Shown piece after piece: positions 23,093 to 35,462 of a stretch of 64,000 bases of DNA. Position 1 is the stretch's first letter; every line of letters starts with the position of its first letter. Origin of the DNA: Rhypophila decipiens (lineage: Eukaryota > Ascomycota > Sordariomycetes > Sordariales > Naviculisporaceae). The DNA is taken from assembly GCA_033297075.1 (NCBI GenBank), contig MU858149.1, positions 1 through 64,000 of the forward strand, given 5' to 3'. The translations under genes and the position numbers were made by a program. Below the pieces are notes generated by a model, which was not told where the DNA came from, did not search any database, and saw nothing but the letters and a program-made list of their open reading frames with translations.

Positions 23093-26000
23093 GGTGATTC
23101 TTGGTGGCTGGATGGGAACACTTGGCGTGGATAGAGTACGGAATCGGGATGACGGCGGTTTGGTATGGCCTGAAGTCTGGACATGTTAGTGGGTGCCGGA
23201 GATTGCTGGCAAATCCTGGAGAGGTGTCGCTTACCTAGTTATCTGCTCGAAAGTGAATGCTGGGGGTAATTATTCGTAACGATGTCTCAAGGAGTGATGA
23301 TGTGATGATGGTGAAGGTCGATGAACAGAAGACCAATGCAGGCAAAAGCTGGAGAAGAATGGAAGAGAAAAGTTGACCAGCCAAGTTAAATATGTTGGCT
23401 TTTGGGCCAGTCGAGAGAACTAGATTACATGACCTCACAGAGTTTATGTATTGGGAAGGAAGCTATGCGATTGCCCAGTACCTTGACGTCGAGGTTCTCC
23501 AGGAACTTCCACTTCCCGAGATTCTGAGTTCCCCATGTTGTTACCGGAAGGAGCAAGCAAGATGTTGACGTCAACCATCTGAATTGACGACAGGAGCAGC
23601 TTCTTGTGGTAATTCCAATTCCCTCCCAGTTTGCAGGATTACCTCCGTTCTGGTAGAACAGGCAGGAGGAAAGACTGGGCAGATGCTCTTTCCAAGCACG
23701 TCGTTTTCAATCAAGATAGTACCTAATGACGAAGCAGCGGCATGGATTGTGGTAAATGGGAAGCTGCTATATGATCACGACCTCCACCCATTCGTCAACA
23801 ATCCTCTGCTCCTCAATTATCAGCTTTCCAGCCATGCTCTTCGCTTCCTAGCAGGTGGGTTATCACAGTGAATACTAGGTCCATTCGTGGGAAAGAAGGC
23901 CCTATCTTCCCTCCAACCTGTGCTGAAAATACAAGATAACCTTTCTAAAGAATCATGGGTCCTTGCAAGCTTGAGCTCTTACCTCTAAGCTTAGCAGAGC
24001 CCTCTCTTGTCCAAGCAAGTCAACACCAAGTGCCAAGACAAGCTCAGGGGTATGTGTTGACAGGTGCTGTAGAGAAACAACAAAGAGAAGGGACACACCA
24101 TTTTCCCAACTCCTTGTCACATGGCCTGCCGGTTGCTCCTGGTTGCCAGTTTCTGATGACTGGCATAAAGCAAGTAAGGACGACGGCATTTTGGTAGAAA
24201 CCACGAAAGAATGGAGACTGTCATTTTTGGTGCACAATACGGCCAAGGCATTCAGCTAACCATGACACCCGTACCAGGATCGTGTTTCCAGCCTTGTTTC
24301 AAGTAGTATCCCGAAGAGACACCCAGAAAATCACATTCTTATTACAAGTAGAAGACAAATGCCAATGAGAGCAGAAGTGGTTGGTCTCTGCTATCAGAAG
24401 AGAGTTCGACACAAATGGGGGCCATAATATTCCACTCTACATTATCTTCACCGGACAGCAAGATGTTACTCGACAAAGGAATGATCATCTCCATCGAGAG
24501 CACGAAAAACAAGCGAAACCTCCAAACTATGGTAGAGCTTTCCAGCGGGCCATGAGATGCAGTGGAACTCGTCAATCACCAACATACTGATCTCGTGGCA
24601 GGTCAAGAATACAAGTAGGCAGACTTTTGATGGCGCAGAGATGGAGATGTGATAGTGACAGATCGCCGATTGTAGTTGTGCCGCCCGGGAGACGGGTCCG
24701 GCTATGTCGTGCATCCATCACGGACGGACAGCCGTGATATCGAGAGAGAACCAAAACCTGTGATCAATATATGTCTCATGTAGGCGTGTGAAGGTGTGCA
24801 GACTTTGCCATGGTGTGGTCTCTTGGGTGTATGTTGTGCGTCTCTTCCCGTCCCTCTGTCAGACTCTGTCGCACCTAATTGGTTCATTTTCTTGACTTGT
24901 AAGCGACTTGGTTGACCACGAGGTGCGGTGCCCTGGCTATGGGTTGTGAGGCTGCCATATCAGGACTCAAGAGCTTTGGTTAAGAGATATTCTTATCAGA
25001 GAGATCGTCAAAAGCATGCATGTATTGCACTTTCTTGGAACCTTTGCGTATGTTTGGGACTCTGGGGGTGCGAATGCCTATCAGGGAGGTAGGCAGAAAT
25101 ATGATCATGGTTCTGTGATCTACAGCAACAACACCGACACGGGTATATCCTTCTGACTTCATAAGGATTTGTTCACCCTCGACGCCGATAAACTGTGTGT
25201 GGTGATGGTTAGATGGGACCATGGATCAAATCGAAGCTCCTTTTGCCCAAAACTGCACCAAACGATGCCTTCTTCTTTTCTGCCCATCTCTGGTTCTTGT
25301 TCAGGTGCTGCTCCAAATCAGAGAAGAACCAGGATCGAAAAGGTAGTACTGGCATCGATGGAGGGCATGAATCTGGTTAAAAGAGTCGAAAACAGGTAGC
25401 CAGATTCATGCTGATCCAGCAAGAGATATGCTGTTGGTTCTGGGTGGTCACCTCAGTACCAATATTGCCAGCGATGGTGGGGGCGGGAATGATGATCAAG
25501 CGTGCTGTGGTGTTGTGTAAGCTGTGGTTTTCCTGACCAGGACGACCTTCAGCCCCTTTTTCAGTGGCAAGGCTCTCGACCAATCCCGGCCAAGGGCACT
25601 CACACCCACAGCATTAATCTATCAGTTGGTTGCTGATGCAGGTATCCGTCCATACATCCTTGGCTCCAGGACTTGGGGGCCTCCTCTCACCATGTTCATT
25701 TGAAAATTCCGGACACTGTGTAAGATGCAAACCAAGAGCTGTTGAACGGGAAAGACGCAGTTGGCGGTAGTTCAGTCCTTCAGCGGCCGCGAGAGATGGG
25801 GGGTTATTCCTCAAAAACTGCATCATCAAAAATCACAAACGTTGAGAAGGAAGCCCTTACTGAATCGAGATTTTAGCTCGTGTCGTGGAAACAAGATCTG
25901 GCCAGCGACTTCCATCTTGTCCATAGATGGGTTAGAGGCGGAAGCTGTTCATGCACCTTCCCGCTGCTAGTGGCTGACGAAATCGGTCGAGGGTCGAGAA

Positions 26001-27790
26001 CCATGTGAGCCCACCACGCCTTACGGGTCTATCATGGAAGCCACCATTGAAGGCGGACAAGAATGGGAGAAAGAGCGAGGAGCGGGGAATGTTGCTCTGC
26101 TCTTTCCTTCCTAGAGGTTTTCCAGTCACCTTATCCACAGACTCTTAATCCACTCGGCGTCGTTACTCATCTAAAAGTGCCCAACGAACTCACGGAAGTA
26201 GCCATGGAGAGAGCTGCCATGATGCCTGTCTCATCTGCTGGAAGTTACACACGCGAGAAGAAACGGTGTGAAGTTTATTTCGCCAACCAATCCCATCCAA
26301 GGTCGACACCGACAGACTCGGTCAGGACGAGGGGTGATTGGCCAGAGCATCCAAGTACACCTGGGTAACCCAAGGCCTGTTCCATGGGCCAGCGTTTCCA
26401 CCCCATCTTTCCCTGGCTGGTGGTCCTCGGTCACTGACTGTGCGGGCGAGACCCAAAGGAAAGAAAACCAGGCTGCTCGACGGCCCGGTACCTGCCCACT
26501 TTATGAACAACCGAATGGCTGAACAGCAGGAACTCGGCAGCTGGTAGGCTCCCCAAGTCCTCGGGCCAGAAGCTGTTGGTGCTGTCGACCAATTATAGTG
26601 AGACGGGAAAATCCGGGGTCCCGTTGGAGAAAACACCAGCCAGAATTTACGCGCCCGCGAAACCAAACAACCGGCGGCTTTGACTGGTCAGCGCCGTGAG
26701 CAAACAGCAAATTCAGCGTAACCCCAGATGCTCACAACGGCAGATCATGGGCAGATCCTGGCCAAGTGCTTGGCCCGCTGAGCAGGTCCCCAGCTTCCTT
26801 CCCGTTCCACCAAACTCTGTGATTGGTCCAGGGGCCCTCGACAGCGACCCGACGCGCCGACCTCAACGAGAGCGCTGCAAAGCCGCCCAAGTCCAGAGAT
26901 GAGCGCGGCAGCAAGCAGATAGGTAGACAGCGAAAGCAGTCCACGTAGGACAAACACAACTGTGTTGACCGAATGAGGAGAAACAACTGGCGTGCAGCCT
27001 CTTGTTCCTAGCTGCCGAATATGAGAAGGAATCACCAGCTACAGCTCGGCCAGTGCGCCTCCAGAGCTATTCTTGTCCTCCCTACCGCCGTACGATTCCT
27101 CATGTGCGCGCGCGAAGACGTCGTCAAAGACAGAGGAAGATGGCGCCCGGTTATATCCTCAGTCCATAACCCAATCTTGACTTCAAGTTGAAGTCTTTGC
27201 TTTCTTTTCCTCTCTTATTGATTTTGCTGTCTTTGTTCTCGGCCTACAACTGCCGAGTTTTTTCTGTTCGTTTTGGGAATTGCAACTCCCTGGCGGAGGG
27301 TATGAAGGTCTCCTTGTCCTTTTCGTCATCAATTTCCACTTCATACTGTGCCAACAGCCTCCTGTCCTTGGTAATCAGTGTGGGGGAAGGACAACGGACA
27401 ACCAACTGCATACGCCCGCAATATTTTTCATCAACGTATAGTACTACACGCCCAGCTGGCTGAGGTCCTCGGTTTTGTTTCTTCGATTCGCCCCCAAACC
27501 GTTTTGACAGTCGTTATATCGTACAAAGCTCCAGGGTCGACTCGGTGTCTTTCCTGTCTTTGAGCTCTTCCCACCTTCGAAATTAGTTCTTATGTTTCCG
27601 AGGTTTGGCCCTCCAGAGACGATTCAGTTGCTTGGGCTCACTTCACCAACAGTGAGGCTCAAAACCCATCCGAGCCATATCGGGCTTGGCTAAGAAAAGC
27701 CGTTGAAAATACGGCAGCTCGGGGGCAGCAGCGGGGTGCTTCGAACCCGGGTTGCACAAGACCCTGTGGGATCACCACCACAAGTCCAAT
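23093..27790. other. gene-poor region, no recognised gene
   Basis: About 4.7 kb lies between the secreted-protein gene (promoter side) and the membrane-protein gene to the right (promoter side), so regulatory DNA for two divergent genes is expected here. Frames up to about 114 codons occur on both strands, but they have no signal peptide, domain or splice support. The stretch just before 27791 is pyrimidine-rich, as in long fungal 5' leaders. Confidence 0.45.
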
Positions 27791-29161
27791 ATGGCCCCGG
27801 CATGGAGAGGACTAGTCCAGAGGGACGGCCCCGCCAGCGGGAGTAGCGACGAAGCCGGTCACTTGAGTACCGGAGCTATCATTGGCATCGCTTGTGGTGC
27901 CGGTGCCCTCTTTCTGGGAAGTATGATCTTGTTCATCATATACTGGAGGAAACAAAACCGCCATGAGGCCGAAAACGGCTATTATGGAACCGGGGTTGAA
28001 GGGGGTCATTTCAACACCTCTACCGCCGCCCCGATCTACACACTGGATTACAAGGGAGGCGAGTCTGTTGCCGAGACACCACAAACCTCATATACAGCGC
28101 AGTCGGGTTTTAGCTCTACTCCTCTTGTCGAGATGGCCAGCGCAATGCCGGCGCACCCAGCATATATCCCTCGGGCACTTGTACGCCAAAACGGGAGCGA
28201 AAGGGGAACACCATCTACCATGTCTCCTGCGTCAGGCACCATATCGCAGTTTTCGTCGATCAGCTCCCGTCAATATCGCGAGAAGACGGAACTAAATTAT
28301 CCGGCGACCCAGACGACGACGATTCCCAGCTCTCGCCGTGAGACCCCCGAAAGGCAACCCGCGGCGCAAGCTTACGAGGAGTACGAATCCGATTCAGTCA
28401 CCCAAGCTCAGCCAAGATACGCACACAGACGCCGCCCATCAGTAGGGACAGGGATTCCCGGTCCCATTCCGGTCCCGGTACCAGCTCTCACCATGCCGAC
28501 ACAATCATCTGCCCGGAGGAAACAATACTCGCCTCCGCGGCTGAACCTCAATACCCAACCCCAGCAAAGCAAATATATCAACGCTACCGCCACCACCCAG
28601 ACCATGCCGCAAGCAATATCAAACAACTCCAAAGTCCCCATCAGCGCGGTAGACATCAGCGGCCCGCTTGCCTTCCCGCCTCAACCAGCACCTCCCCCTC
28701 CTCCACCCATCCAACTAGGCGGCCCACGACAACAGCAAGAACATCACCAGCAATACCAAAAGGAGCTCGAGATCCAGCTTCAACTCGGCCAACACAACAA
28801 TAACAATTACTACTACGAAGAATCAAGTTCAGCTACAGGACCCGACACCCACAACAACCAGTACCATCCCTCCCGCGGCAACAACGGGAGTAATGGACCC
28901 CCGCAAAGAGGACGCAGCTTCCGCGACAGGTCCCTCTCCTCAAGAGGCGGAACCAGTCGGTCGAGGTCCAACCGCGGTGATCGGTCTGATGGTGGTGGTG
29001 GTGGTGGTGTTGGTGGCGCTATCGATCCGTATTACTACTCGTCTTCGAACGGCGGTGGCAGACAGGGCCAACAATACCATCATCATCAGTACCAGCAGCA
29101 GCAGGCGACGCATTATGAGGAGGTCGAGATTGGACGGAGCAGCGATGATGATATCTGGTAA
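27791..29161 (+). CDS. single-pass membrane protein with a long low-complexity cytoplasmic tail
   Basis: One uninterrupted exon from the ATG at 27791 gives 456 residues. There is no cleaved signal peptide; a short N-terminus (MAPAWRGLVQRDG...) is followed by one membrane span, about residues 29-49 (AIIGIACGAGALFLGSMILFI), and then YWRKQNR, whose positive charge suggests the tail is cytoplasmic. The tail is rich in Pro, Gln, Asn, Ser and Gly, with an Arg/Ser block (RSFRDRSLSSRGG), a Gly run and a Tyr/Gln/His-rich end. Such proteins are common and poorly known in filamentous fungi; the build recalls sensors or adaptors, but nothing here proves a role. The frame is open upstream of the ATG without an earlier ATG, so an upstream exon remains possible. 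Confidence 0.7.
   Translation: MAPAWRGLVQRDGPASGSSDEAGHLSTGAIIGIACGAGALFLGSMILFIIYWRKQNRHEAENGYYGTGVEGGHFNTSTAAPIYTLDYKGGESVAETPQTSYTAQSGFSSTPLVEMASAMPAHPAYIPRALVRQNGSERGTPSTMSPASGTISQFSSISSRQYREKTELNYPATQTTTIPSSRRETPERQPAAQAYEEYESDSVTQAQPRYAHRRRPSVGTGIPGPIPVPVPALTMPTQSSARRKQYSPPRLNLNTQPQQSKYINATATTQTMPQAISNNSKVPISAVDISGPLAFPPQPAPPPPPPIQLGGPRQQQEHHQQYQKELEIQLQLGQHNNNNYYYEESSSATGPDTHNNQYHPSRGNNGSNGPPQRGRSFRDRSLSSRGGTSRSRSNRGDRSDGGGGGGVGGAIDPYYYSSSNGGGRQGQQYHHHQYQQQQATHYEEVEIGRSSDDDIW
28989..29016 (+). repeat. GGT trinucleotide run coding polyglycine
   Basis: A near-perfect run of GGT triplets, broken once by GTT, encodes Gly-Gly-Gly-Gly-Gly-Val-Gly-Gly in the tail of the single-pass membrane protein. 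Confidence 0.8.
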
Positions 29162-29814
29162 CAAGGCTCATTGTCGTGCTTGTCTTGCTTCCATTCAATT
29201 CCTCTGATGCGTCATCGGTATTTCCGCTGTCTCAACAGACAGGCAGCTATATCTACTGTCTTTTTCTTTTGTCCACCCACCTATTCGGTTATAATATCTT
29301 GCGTTTCCTTTTTCATGGGTCGGACAGATGGTTATCTTGTAGGTTTACTTCAAGGACATTTGGGAACGGCGTATATAGGACATGGCAGGACAACGCCTCG
29401 GGATATGGGATATGAACCGGACTGGCTTTACTTGGCTATAAACTGGAACAAGGGCTCTCATGGTTGGCTGGCTTTATCATTGGAGTTCTTGTTTTCTTAA
29501 AAGGAAAGGGCGCAGGATTTTTCTTTCATCCTTCTCGGAGATTATCTCATGTAGTAGGCCAGCGTGCCCCCCAGAAGTCATCTATTCGACAATTTATCAC
29601 ATCCAGACCACTTCACATCATCAGCATCATCAGTTGTCCACGGGCCTATTTCTGCAAATTGGCAATCAAAGAACAGACGTGATTTCTGAACCAAGCGATT
29701 GAGGTGAAGCGTTTATGGATTGGTATCTCTATTATAAGCCAAAAGTCATACGCGCGCTACGGGCTGCATGCCACATGCCCTGTGCCACAATCCTACAAGC
29801 CACACAAATCGTCT
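29162..29814. other. intergenic, convergent 3' ends
   Basis: This stretch separates the 3' ends of the membrane-protein gene and the Derlin gene. It is mixed in composition and no coding frame of note was found. Confidence 0.5.
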
Positions 29815-31077
29815 CTAGTCGCTGCCAAGACGATGTCCCGATCCTCTGGTTTTCCACGAGTCAGGGAGAACAGAGCCCGTCGAGGCGCCTGTGCTGCTAC
29901 CTGTGCCGCCACCGGCTCCTCCAAGTCGCGTACCTCCGGCACGAGCAGCCGGCACATGGGCTGGCTCGGGAGCTCGCCGGTTTCCTACAAGACGAGACAT
30001 GAACCCGGGCATCGGAAGCAGGTTACGGCCGCCTCCGAACTCGGGCCAGAGGCGTGTCAAGAAGTCATACAAGTGGGCGGCGGCGATGCCAGTCAACTGC
30101 ATAGGCACCCCACTGGGGTCTCCCAAGGAGAGCATCGAAGCAAGAATAATGCAGTACGGGACAGTCTGTGCCGGCACTTGGAAAAAGAAGAATTGAACCT
30201 TCATCCCACGCTGGTCTTGTACTGCCGTATAGCAAAGAGCAATGATCAAGGCCTGGAGGAAGAATGCACCACCGAGAAGGGCACGGTTGAGGGTCTGTTT
30301 GCGAGTTAGCTTGTGTCCTCAAAATACAGAAACAATGGAATTAAATGCCATCGGTGACGAAATGTAGGGCGCTTGAAAAACCACCCGAGCAAAACGGATT
30401 TTGTTTGCCCGAGCCATCCATTAGACATCCCACCATCCCTGCCCCCCAACCGCCTCTAGTGAATGATGAGGTGAGGTCGGCCAGGACGCAGGGGTTAATC
30501 TTCCTCCTTTCCAGGAACCGCTATAGTTGGGAGAGCAAGCACTATGCGGGCAGATATAGGAGGTGTTGTTTGCTGAAGGGAAAGGACAGAAACAGATATG
30601 GAGACCTACAATGATGATGCCCCCAACGCAGATGAGATACCACAACACGTTCTCCTTATTCGGGAATCGCGGGCTGTTCTCGACCTGGCTCAGGTACTGA
30701 TAAACTGTGGGCGAGCTATATTAGTTGAAGTTGAGCCGAAGGCAGTGAAGGGGGACGAGGGCTTACCAAGATATGGATCCATGAGGATGCCAAATTTGGG
30801 AGTGCTGAGGAAGAAGTTGGTGGCCAACCGCCATATCTCAGGCGGCAACCTGAACAGCGTATCTTCTGTGAAATAGAACCAGCTGTAGTTCAGGGGCCCA
30901 AGGTATATGCCAAGCGAGGAAATAAAGATGGCAGTGGCCAACGTCCTGAGTCACGGAAAGTTGGTACATGATATCCAACATGAAGGTCTCCTGCACCGGC
31001 TGGGCAACCGATCCGGACGACAATGCTCACCTTGCCATTGGCGGCGCCCGCCAATAGACGTCCATGATCTCCGACAT
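29815..31077 (-). CDS. Derlin (Der1-like ER membrane protein)
   Basis: Exons 31077-31031, 30945-30767, 30704-30610 and 30294-29815 join in phase to 266 residues. The N-terminus (MSEIMDVYWRAPPMARTLAT), the PPEIWRLATNF block, the DPYLVYQYL block, the hydrophobic spans LWYLICVGGIII and LGGAFFLQALIIALCYTA, and the AAHLYDFLTRLWPEFGGGRN signature are those of Derlins. Derlins are multi-pass rhomboid-like pseudoproteases that help move misfolded proteins out of the ER for degradation (ERAD). Intron 3 is 315 nt, long for this window, with GTAGGT at the donor and GCTAAC near its CAAACAG acceptor; removing it leaves one continuous membrane span. The Gly/Arg/Ala-rich tail after the signature is typical. 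It shares an upstream region of about 950 bases with argJ, transcribed the other way. Confidence 0.9.
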
Positions 31078-32025
31078 TTTTTGTTCCTGTTGGATCGTGC
31101 GATCGATCGACTGGAACGAAGAGGATAGTGGATGGACCGAAGCGGTGACGGAAGAATGGGTGCGATGCGATCTTGGAGCTTGACCCGTGCAAACGGAGAG
31201 TTTCGAATGCTTCGACTTTTCACGAAAGCTCCCAGATCAAAGAGAAAAAGCTCAGGGAGGCATTGCCTTGGAAAAGAGTGGAAAGGGGAAAGTCCACGCG
31301 TTTGTGGTGATTTCCCACAAGTGATTCGTGTCTTTTTCGACTTGATGATCAAAGCAAGAGCTGGGATGGAAAGGAAGAGAAAGTTCCAACAACCGACAGG
31401 TGAAATAAATGGGTTCGCAAACGTGGCTTGAATGGTGTGGGGAGCGGGAGCTTGGGGCAGCAGCTGGCTCCTTGCTTCTGTCAGACTCCACGACGAAAGG
31501 GGTTAACAAGTGCCAAGACAACAGTTTTATGCCACAGGTGGCTGGAGATGCCCGAGAAGGAGCTGGAGCCCCGCAAGTTTTGTCACTGTGACGAAAATGG
31601 AACACAAGCTGACGACCCACAAGGAAATCAGTGATGAGCCTTCCATTCCCTGAGGCCGGAGCTAGAGCTGTTGTGGGGCTCAACATCAAGATGTACCGGC
31701 AGAGTGACTAAAATATTGGGAAAATATAAGCTGGGTCATTGGGGTATGTGATGGTAGAGGACCGGTGAGAAGAGTTGTTGTAGATATCCCATCGACACAT
31801 ATTGAGGACGTCTCGTGAATCTTGAAAATTTTCTCTATTGTTGAAGACAGCAGGATCGAACGATCTCCGGTACCGGGGTTTTGGTCTATCAAGGTCCCAT
31901 GATCCATCCCATCTCAACACCGCCATTTTTGGGCAACTGGTGATAAAAGAGTCGAATCAGTCATTTCCCCATCACAAAACCAACCCCTGAACAGCCCAAC
32001 CCGCCTCAAAGGCACATCCGCAGCC
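31078..32025. promoter_or_regulatory. divergent promoter region between Derlin and argJ
   Basis: The starts of the two genes face away from each other across about 950 bases. Within it, TGACT half-sites (GTGACTAA near 31696-31703; AATCAGTCATT near 31954-31964) resemble imperfect sites of the Gcn4/CPC1 general amino-acid control factor, which would make sense for argJ. Neither is a perfect TGASTCA, so the assignment is weak. No coding frame was found here. Confidence 0.3.
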
Positions 32026-33608
32026 ATGAATGGTATCAGTGGTCGTGCATTGGGTCAATTGAGGCAATCAGGAACTCAATTGGCCCATCTTCAGAAACTG
32101 CAGACCCGGGCCTACTCTGCACCTGTGGGCAACCCAATTCCAGCTTCAAAGAAGAAGTATGTCCCGACGACAGGAACATACCCCATTGGCTTCAAAGCTT
32201 CCGGAACCATTGTTGGCGTGAAGCCTAATAACACTACCAAGCCAGATCTCGCCTTTCTTGCCTCGGACAGACCATGTGCTGCTGCCGCCGTCTTCACCAA
32301 AAACAAGTTCCAGGCCGCCCCCGTCACGTTCAGCCGTGATCTTCTCAAGAAGAAGGGAAACCAGGGCATCCAGGGAGTCATCATCAACTCGGGATGTGCC
32401 AATGCTGTTACGGGAAAAGGAGGACTGGAGGATGCTGCCAAAATGGCTCACGCTGCCGACAAGACTCTCGGTCAAGAGGACGGCACCCTTGTCATGAGCA
32501 CCGGTGTCATTGGCCAGAGGCTGCCGATTGACAAGATCATCAACAACATCCCAACTGCCCATGCTGCTCTTGGGTCGTCCCACGAGCACTGGTTGAGCTG
32601 TGCTAAAGCCATCTGCACCACAGATACCTTCCCCAAGCTCATGTCCCGGACCTTCACCCTTCCGTCGTCTCCATCGACCGAGTACAGGCTTGCTGGCATG
32701 ACCAAGGGTGCTGGCATGATCCACCCCAATATGGCCACTCTCCTCGGCATTATCACCACCGATGCTCCCGTCTCCTCAGCTGCCCTCCCTTCAGCACTCA
32801 AGTATGCTGTCGACCGATCGTTCAACAGCATCACCATTGACGGCGATACGTCGACCAACGATACTGTTGCTCTCTTGGCGAACGGAGCAGCTGGCGGTGC
32901 CGAGATTGCTGAAGGCACTCCTGATTACGACGTCTTCCGTACCATACTGTCGGACTTTGCCGCAGATCTGGCCAAGCTAATCGTGCGTGACGGTGAAGGT
33001 GCCACAAAGTTTGTCACTATCCGCGTCGTCGACTCGGCCAGTGAGCAGGCTTCTCGGAGGATAGCCAGCACAATTGCCCGATCACCGTTGGTAAAGACTG
33101 CGCTGTATGGCAAGGACGCGAACTGGTAGATCCATCCCATCTCTGACGTGAAACCTGTCACCAAATGCTAATATAGCATTCGAATAGGGGTCGCATCCTC
33201 TGTGCTGTTGGATACTCTCTGGTCTCGGAGCCAGGTGAGCCCGTCAATGAGGTTCCAGAGGTTGTGCCTGAGAAGACGAACGTCTCATTCATTCCCACTG
33301 ACGGCACTCCTGAGCTCAAACTGCTGGTGAACGGCGAGCCGGAGCAGGTCGATGAGGCGAGTTGCCCTGGGTTAGCTCGTTCAGACTCCAAGTACTGACA
33401 ACATACTAGGCGAGAGCGGCCGAGATTCTTGAGCTCGAAGATCTGGAGATCCTGGTGAGATTGGGAACCGGTGATAAGCAAGGAACATACTGGACTTGCG
33501 ATTACAGCCACGAGTACATGTGAGGCAGCCCAATCTTGGTCTCATACGTGTTTCAAACTAACGTGTTATCATCATGACAGCACCATCAACGGCGACTACC
33601 GGACTTGA
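32026..33608 (+). CDS. argJ: mitochondrial bifunctional ornithine/glutamate N-acetyltransferase, ArgJ
   Basis: Exons 32026-33125, 33188-33356, 33410-33519 and 33581-33608 give 468 residues, close to fungal ArgJ. It moves acetyl groups between N-acetylornithine and glutamate, and can acetylate glutamate, in the arginine pathway. An Arg-rich N-terminus with few acids fits a mitochondrial targeting sequence. The motif [15 protein letters not shown] includes the self-cleavage site; family knowledge puts the cut between Ala237 and Thr238, leaving Thr238 as the catalytic nucleophile. The C-terminus [17 protein letters not shown], the [19 protein letters not shown] block and ITINGDYRT are all restored only by splicing. 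Intron 2 uses a GC donor (GAG|GCGAGT...TACTAG). RFC lies about 620 bases downstream on the same strand. Confidence 0.95.
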
Positions 33609-34227
33609 AAGGAGAACTAATATACCCAAGGTGTTCGAGTACGGATAGGAAGGATTATAGGATATACATCTTTAGAGACTGTCCTTTCTATCACCTAAAA
33701 TAGACAAGAATATTCAATATACGACCTCTATTAACATCACAAATCCCATAATGGCAGCGTTGGTATTGGTCTAGCGTAGCGATCATAGCCCACACCGGTT
33801 GCATGTGTGACGATGTCAGACTCGAGCAAATTCTGGCAAGTTCCCACAATACATAATGCATTTTGTAGCATTTTATAACCTCGCTGGGAGGCCAGTAGTA
33901 CTGTAACAGGAGAGTGAAATTTCAATGCTTCTTGCTGTGTTGGGTTCAAGCCAAGGTCGAGGGTTAGGGTTGTACGTACCGAGCGGTTCAATACAGGCAG
34001 CCCCTGCCAACTTGGCGGGGCAGAAAAAGCACTTTAAACTCCAGCAAGAAAACGCGACTCAACCCGAACCGCGACGCGACGAACCCAATTCACAGTATCT
34101 TGGCATACGGACCTCACCACCGCCGGCTCAGCCAAAACTCAGGCCGAAACAGACACTTAACAGACCCAATTGCTCACAGTAAAAGACAAGACGGACGGAA
34201 TATCTCCTCAATACAAACAGAATCAAA
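33609..34227. other. intergenic between argJ and the RFC gene
   Basis: This region should hold the argJ 3' end, with AT-rich sequence to about 33730, and the promoter and leader of the RFC subunit gene. Short frames on both strands are unsupported. Confidence 0.5.
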
Positions 34228-35462
34228 ATGCCGGCAGCAGCAAAAGTGGTAGAGGAGAGGGGCGAATCGTCCACGGCCGCTTCCAAAGCCCTTATCTCGA
34301 ATGCTACAAGCTCTTCCACCTACGAGCTCCCATGGTGCGTCCAGTTGAACCTCTTTACAATGTACTGTATTAGTGTAAATGATTCGGCTAACAGTAAAGT
34401 TTGACACGTTCCAGGGTAGAAAAATACAGACCCGTCTTCCTCGACGATGTCGTCGGAAACACCGAGACGATCGAGCGGCTCAAGATCATTGCAAAAGAAG
34501 GCAACATGCCCCACGTCATTATATCCGGCATGCCTGGTATCGGAAAGACGACCAGTGTGCTCTGCCTAGCCAGGCAATTATTAGGAGACGCCTACAAGGA
34601 GGCCGTGCTGGAATTGAATGCTAGCGACGAGCGAGGTACATCCCATCCCCCTTTCCGACCGCACAGAGCCAAAGACAACATGCATCTAACACGAGCATCG
34701 TGAAAAAACACAGGTATCGAAGTCGTCCGCCAAAGAATCAAGGGCTTCGCCCAAAAGAAAGTAACCCTCCCCGCAGGGCGGCACAAGATTGTGATCCTCG
34801 ACGAAGCCGACAGCATGACGTCTGGCGCCCAACAAGCCCTACGAAGAACAATGGAGATCTACTCCAACACGACGCGGTTCGCCTTTGCCTGTAACCAGTC
34901 CAACAAGATCATCGAGCCGCTACAATCCCGCTGCGCAATCTTGCGCTACGCCAAATTGACAGATGCCCAGGTCGTGAAGCGGTTACTCCAGATCATTGAG
35001 GCCGAGAAAGTCGAGTACAGCGATGACGGGCTCGCTGCCCTCGTATTCAGCGCGGAAGGCGACATGCGCCAGGCTATCAACAATTTGCAATCTACCTTTG
35101 CAGGGTTCGGGTTTGTTTCCGGGGATAACGTCTTCAAGGTGGTGGACTCGCCGCATCCGATCAAAGTCCAGGCCATGCTCAAGGCTTGTTACGAGGGGAA
35201 TGTGGATTCCGCGCTGGATACGCTGCGTGAGCTGTGGACGCTGGGGTACTCGAGTCATGATATTATCAGTACCATGTTCAAGGTCACCAAGACGATTCCC
35301 ACGCTGAGCGAGCATGCCAAGCTCGAGTTTATCAAGGAGATTGGGTTTACGCACATGAAGATTCTGGAGGGCGTTCAGACGCTGTTGCAGCTGAGTGGGT
35401 GTGTGGCTCGGTTGTGTAAGTTGAATATGGACCCTAAGAAGTTTGAGGTGCCTAAGAAGTAG
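34228..35462 (+). CDS. RFC4: replication factor C small subunit (yeast Rfc4 type)
   Basis: Exons 34228-34334, 34415-34635 and 34714-35462 give 358 residues. It is an AAA+ clamp-loader subunit that helps open PCNA and load it at primer ends. Walker A is GMPGIGKTT at residues 74-82, Walker B is VILDEADSM, and the arginine-finger motif SRC is in [11 protein letters not shown]. Near-identical blocks to yeast Rfc4 include [66 protein letters not shown] and VDSPHP, which separate it from the other small subunits. It is longer than the 323-residue yeast protein because of an N-terminal Ala/Ser extension and a C-terminal Lys-rich end. Both introns have clear CTAAC branch sites. Confidence 0.95.

Noticed and set aside
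27735..27760. B-box-like TTCGAA near the membrane-protein start
   Set aside because: No A box, stems or T-run at suitable distance on either strand; not a tRNA.
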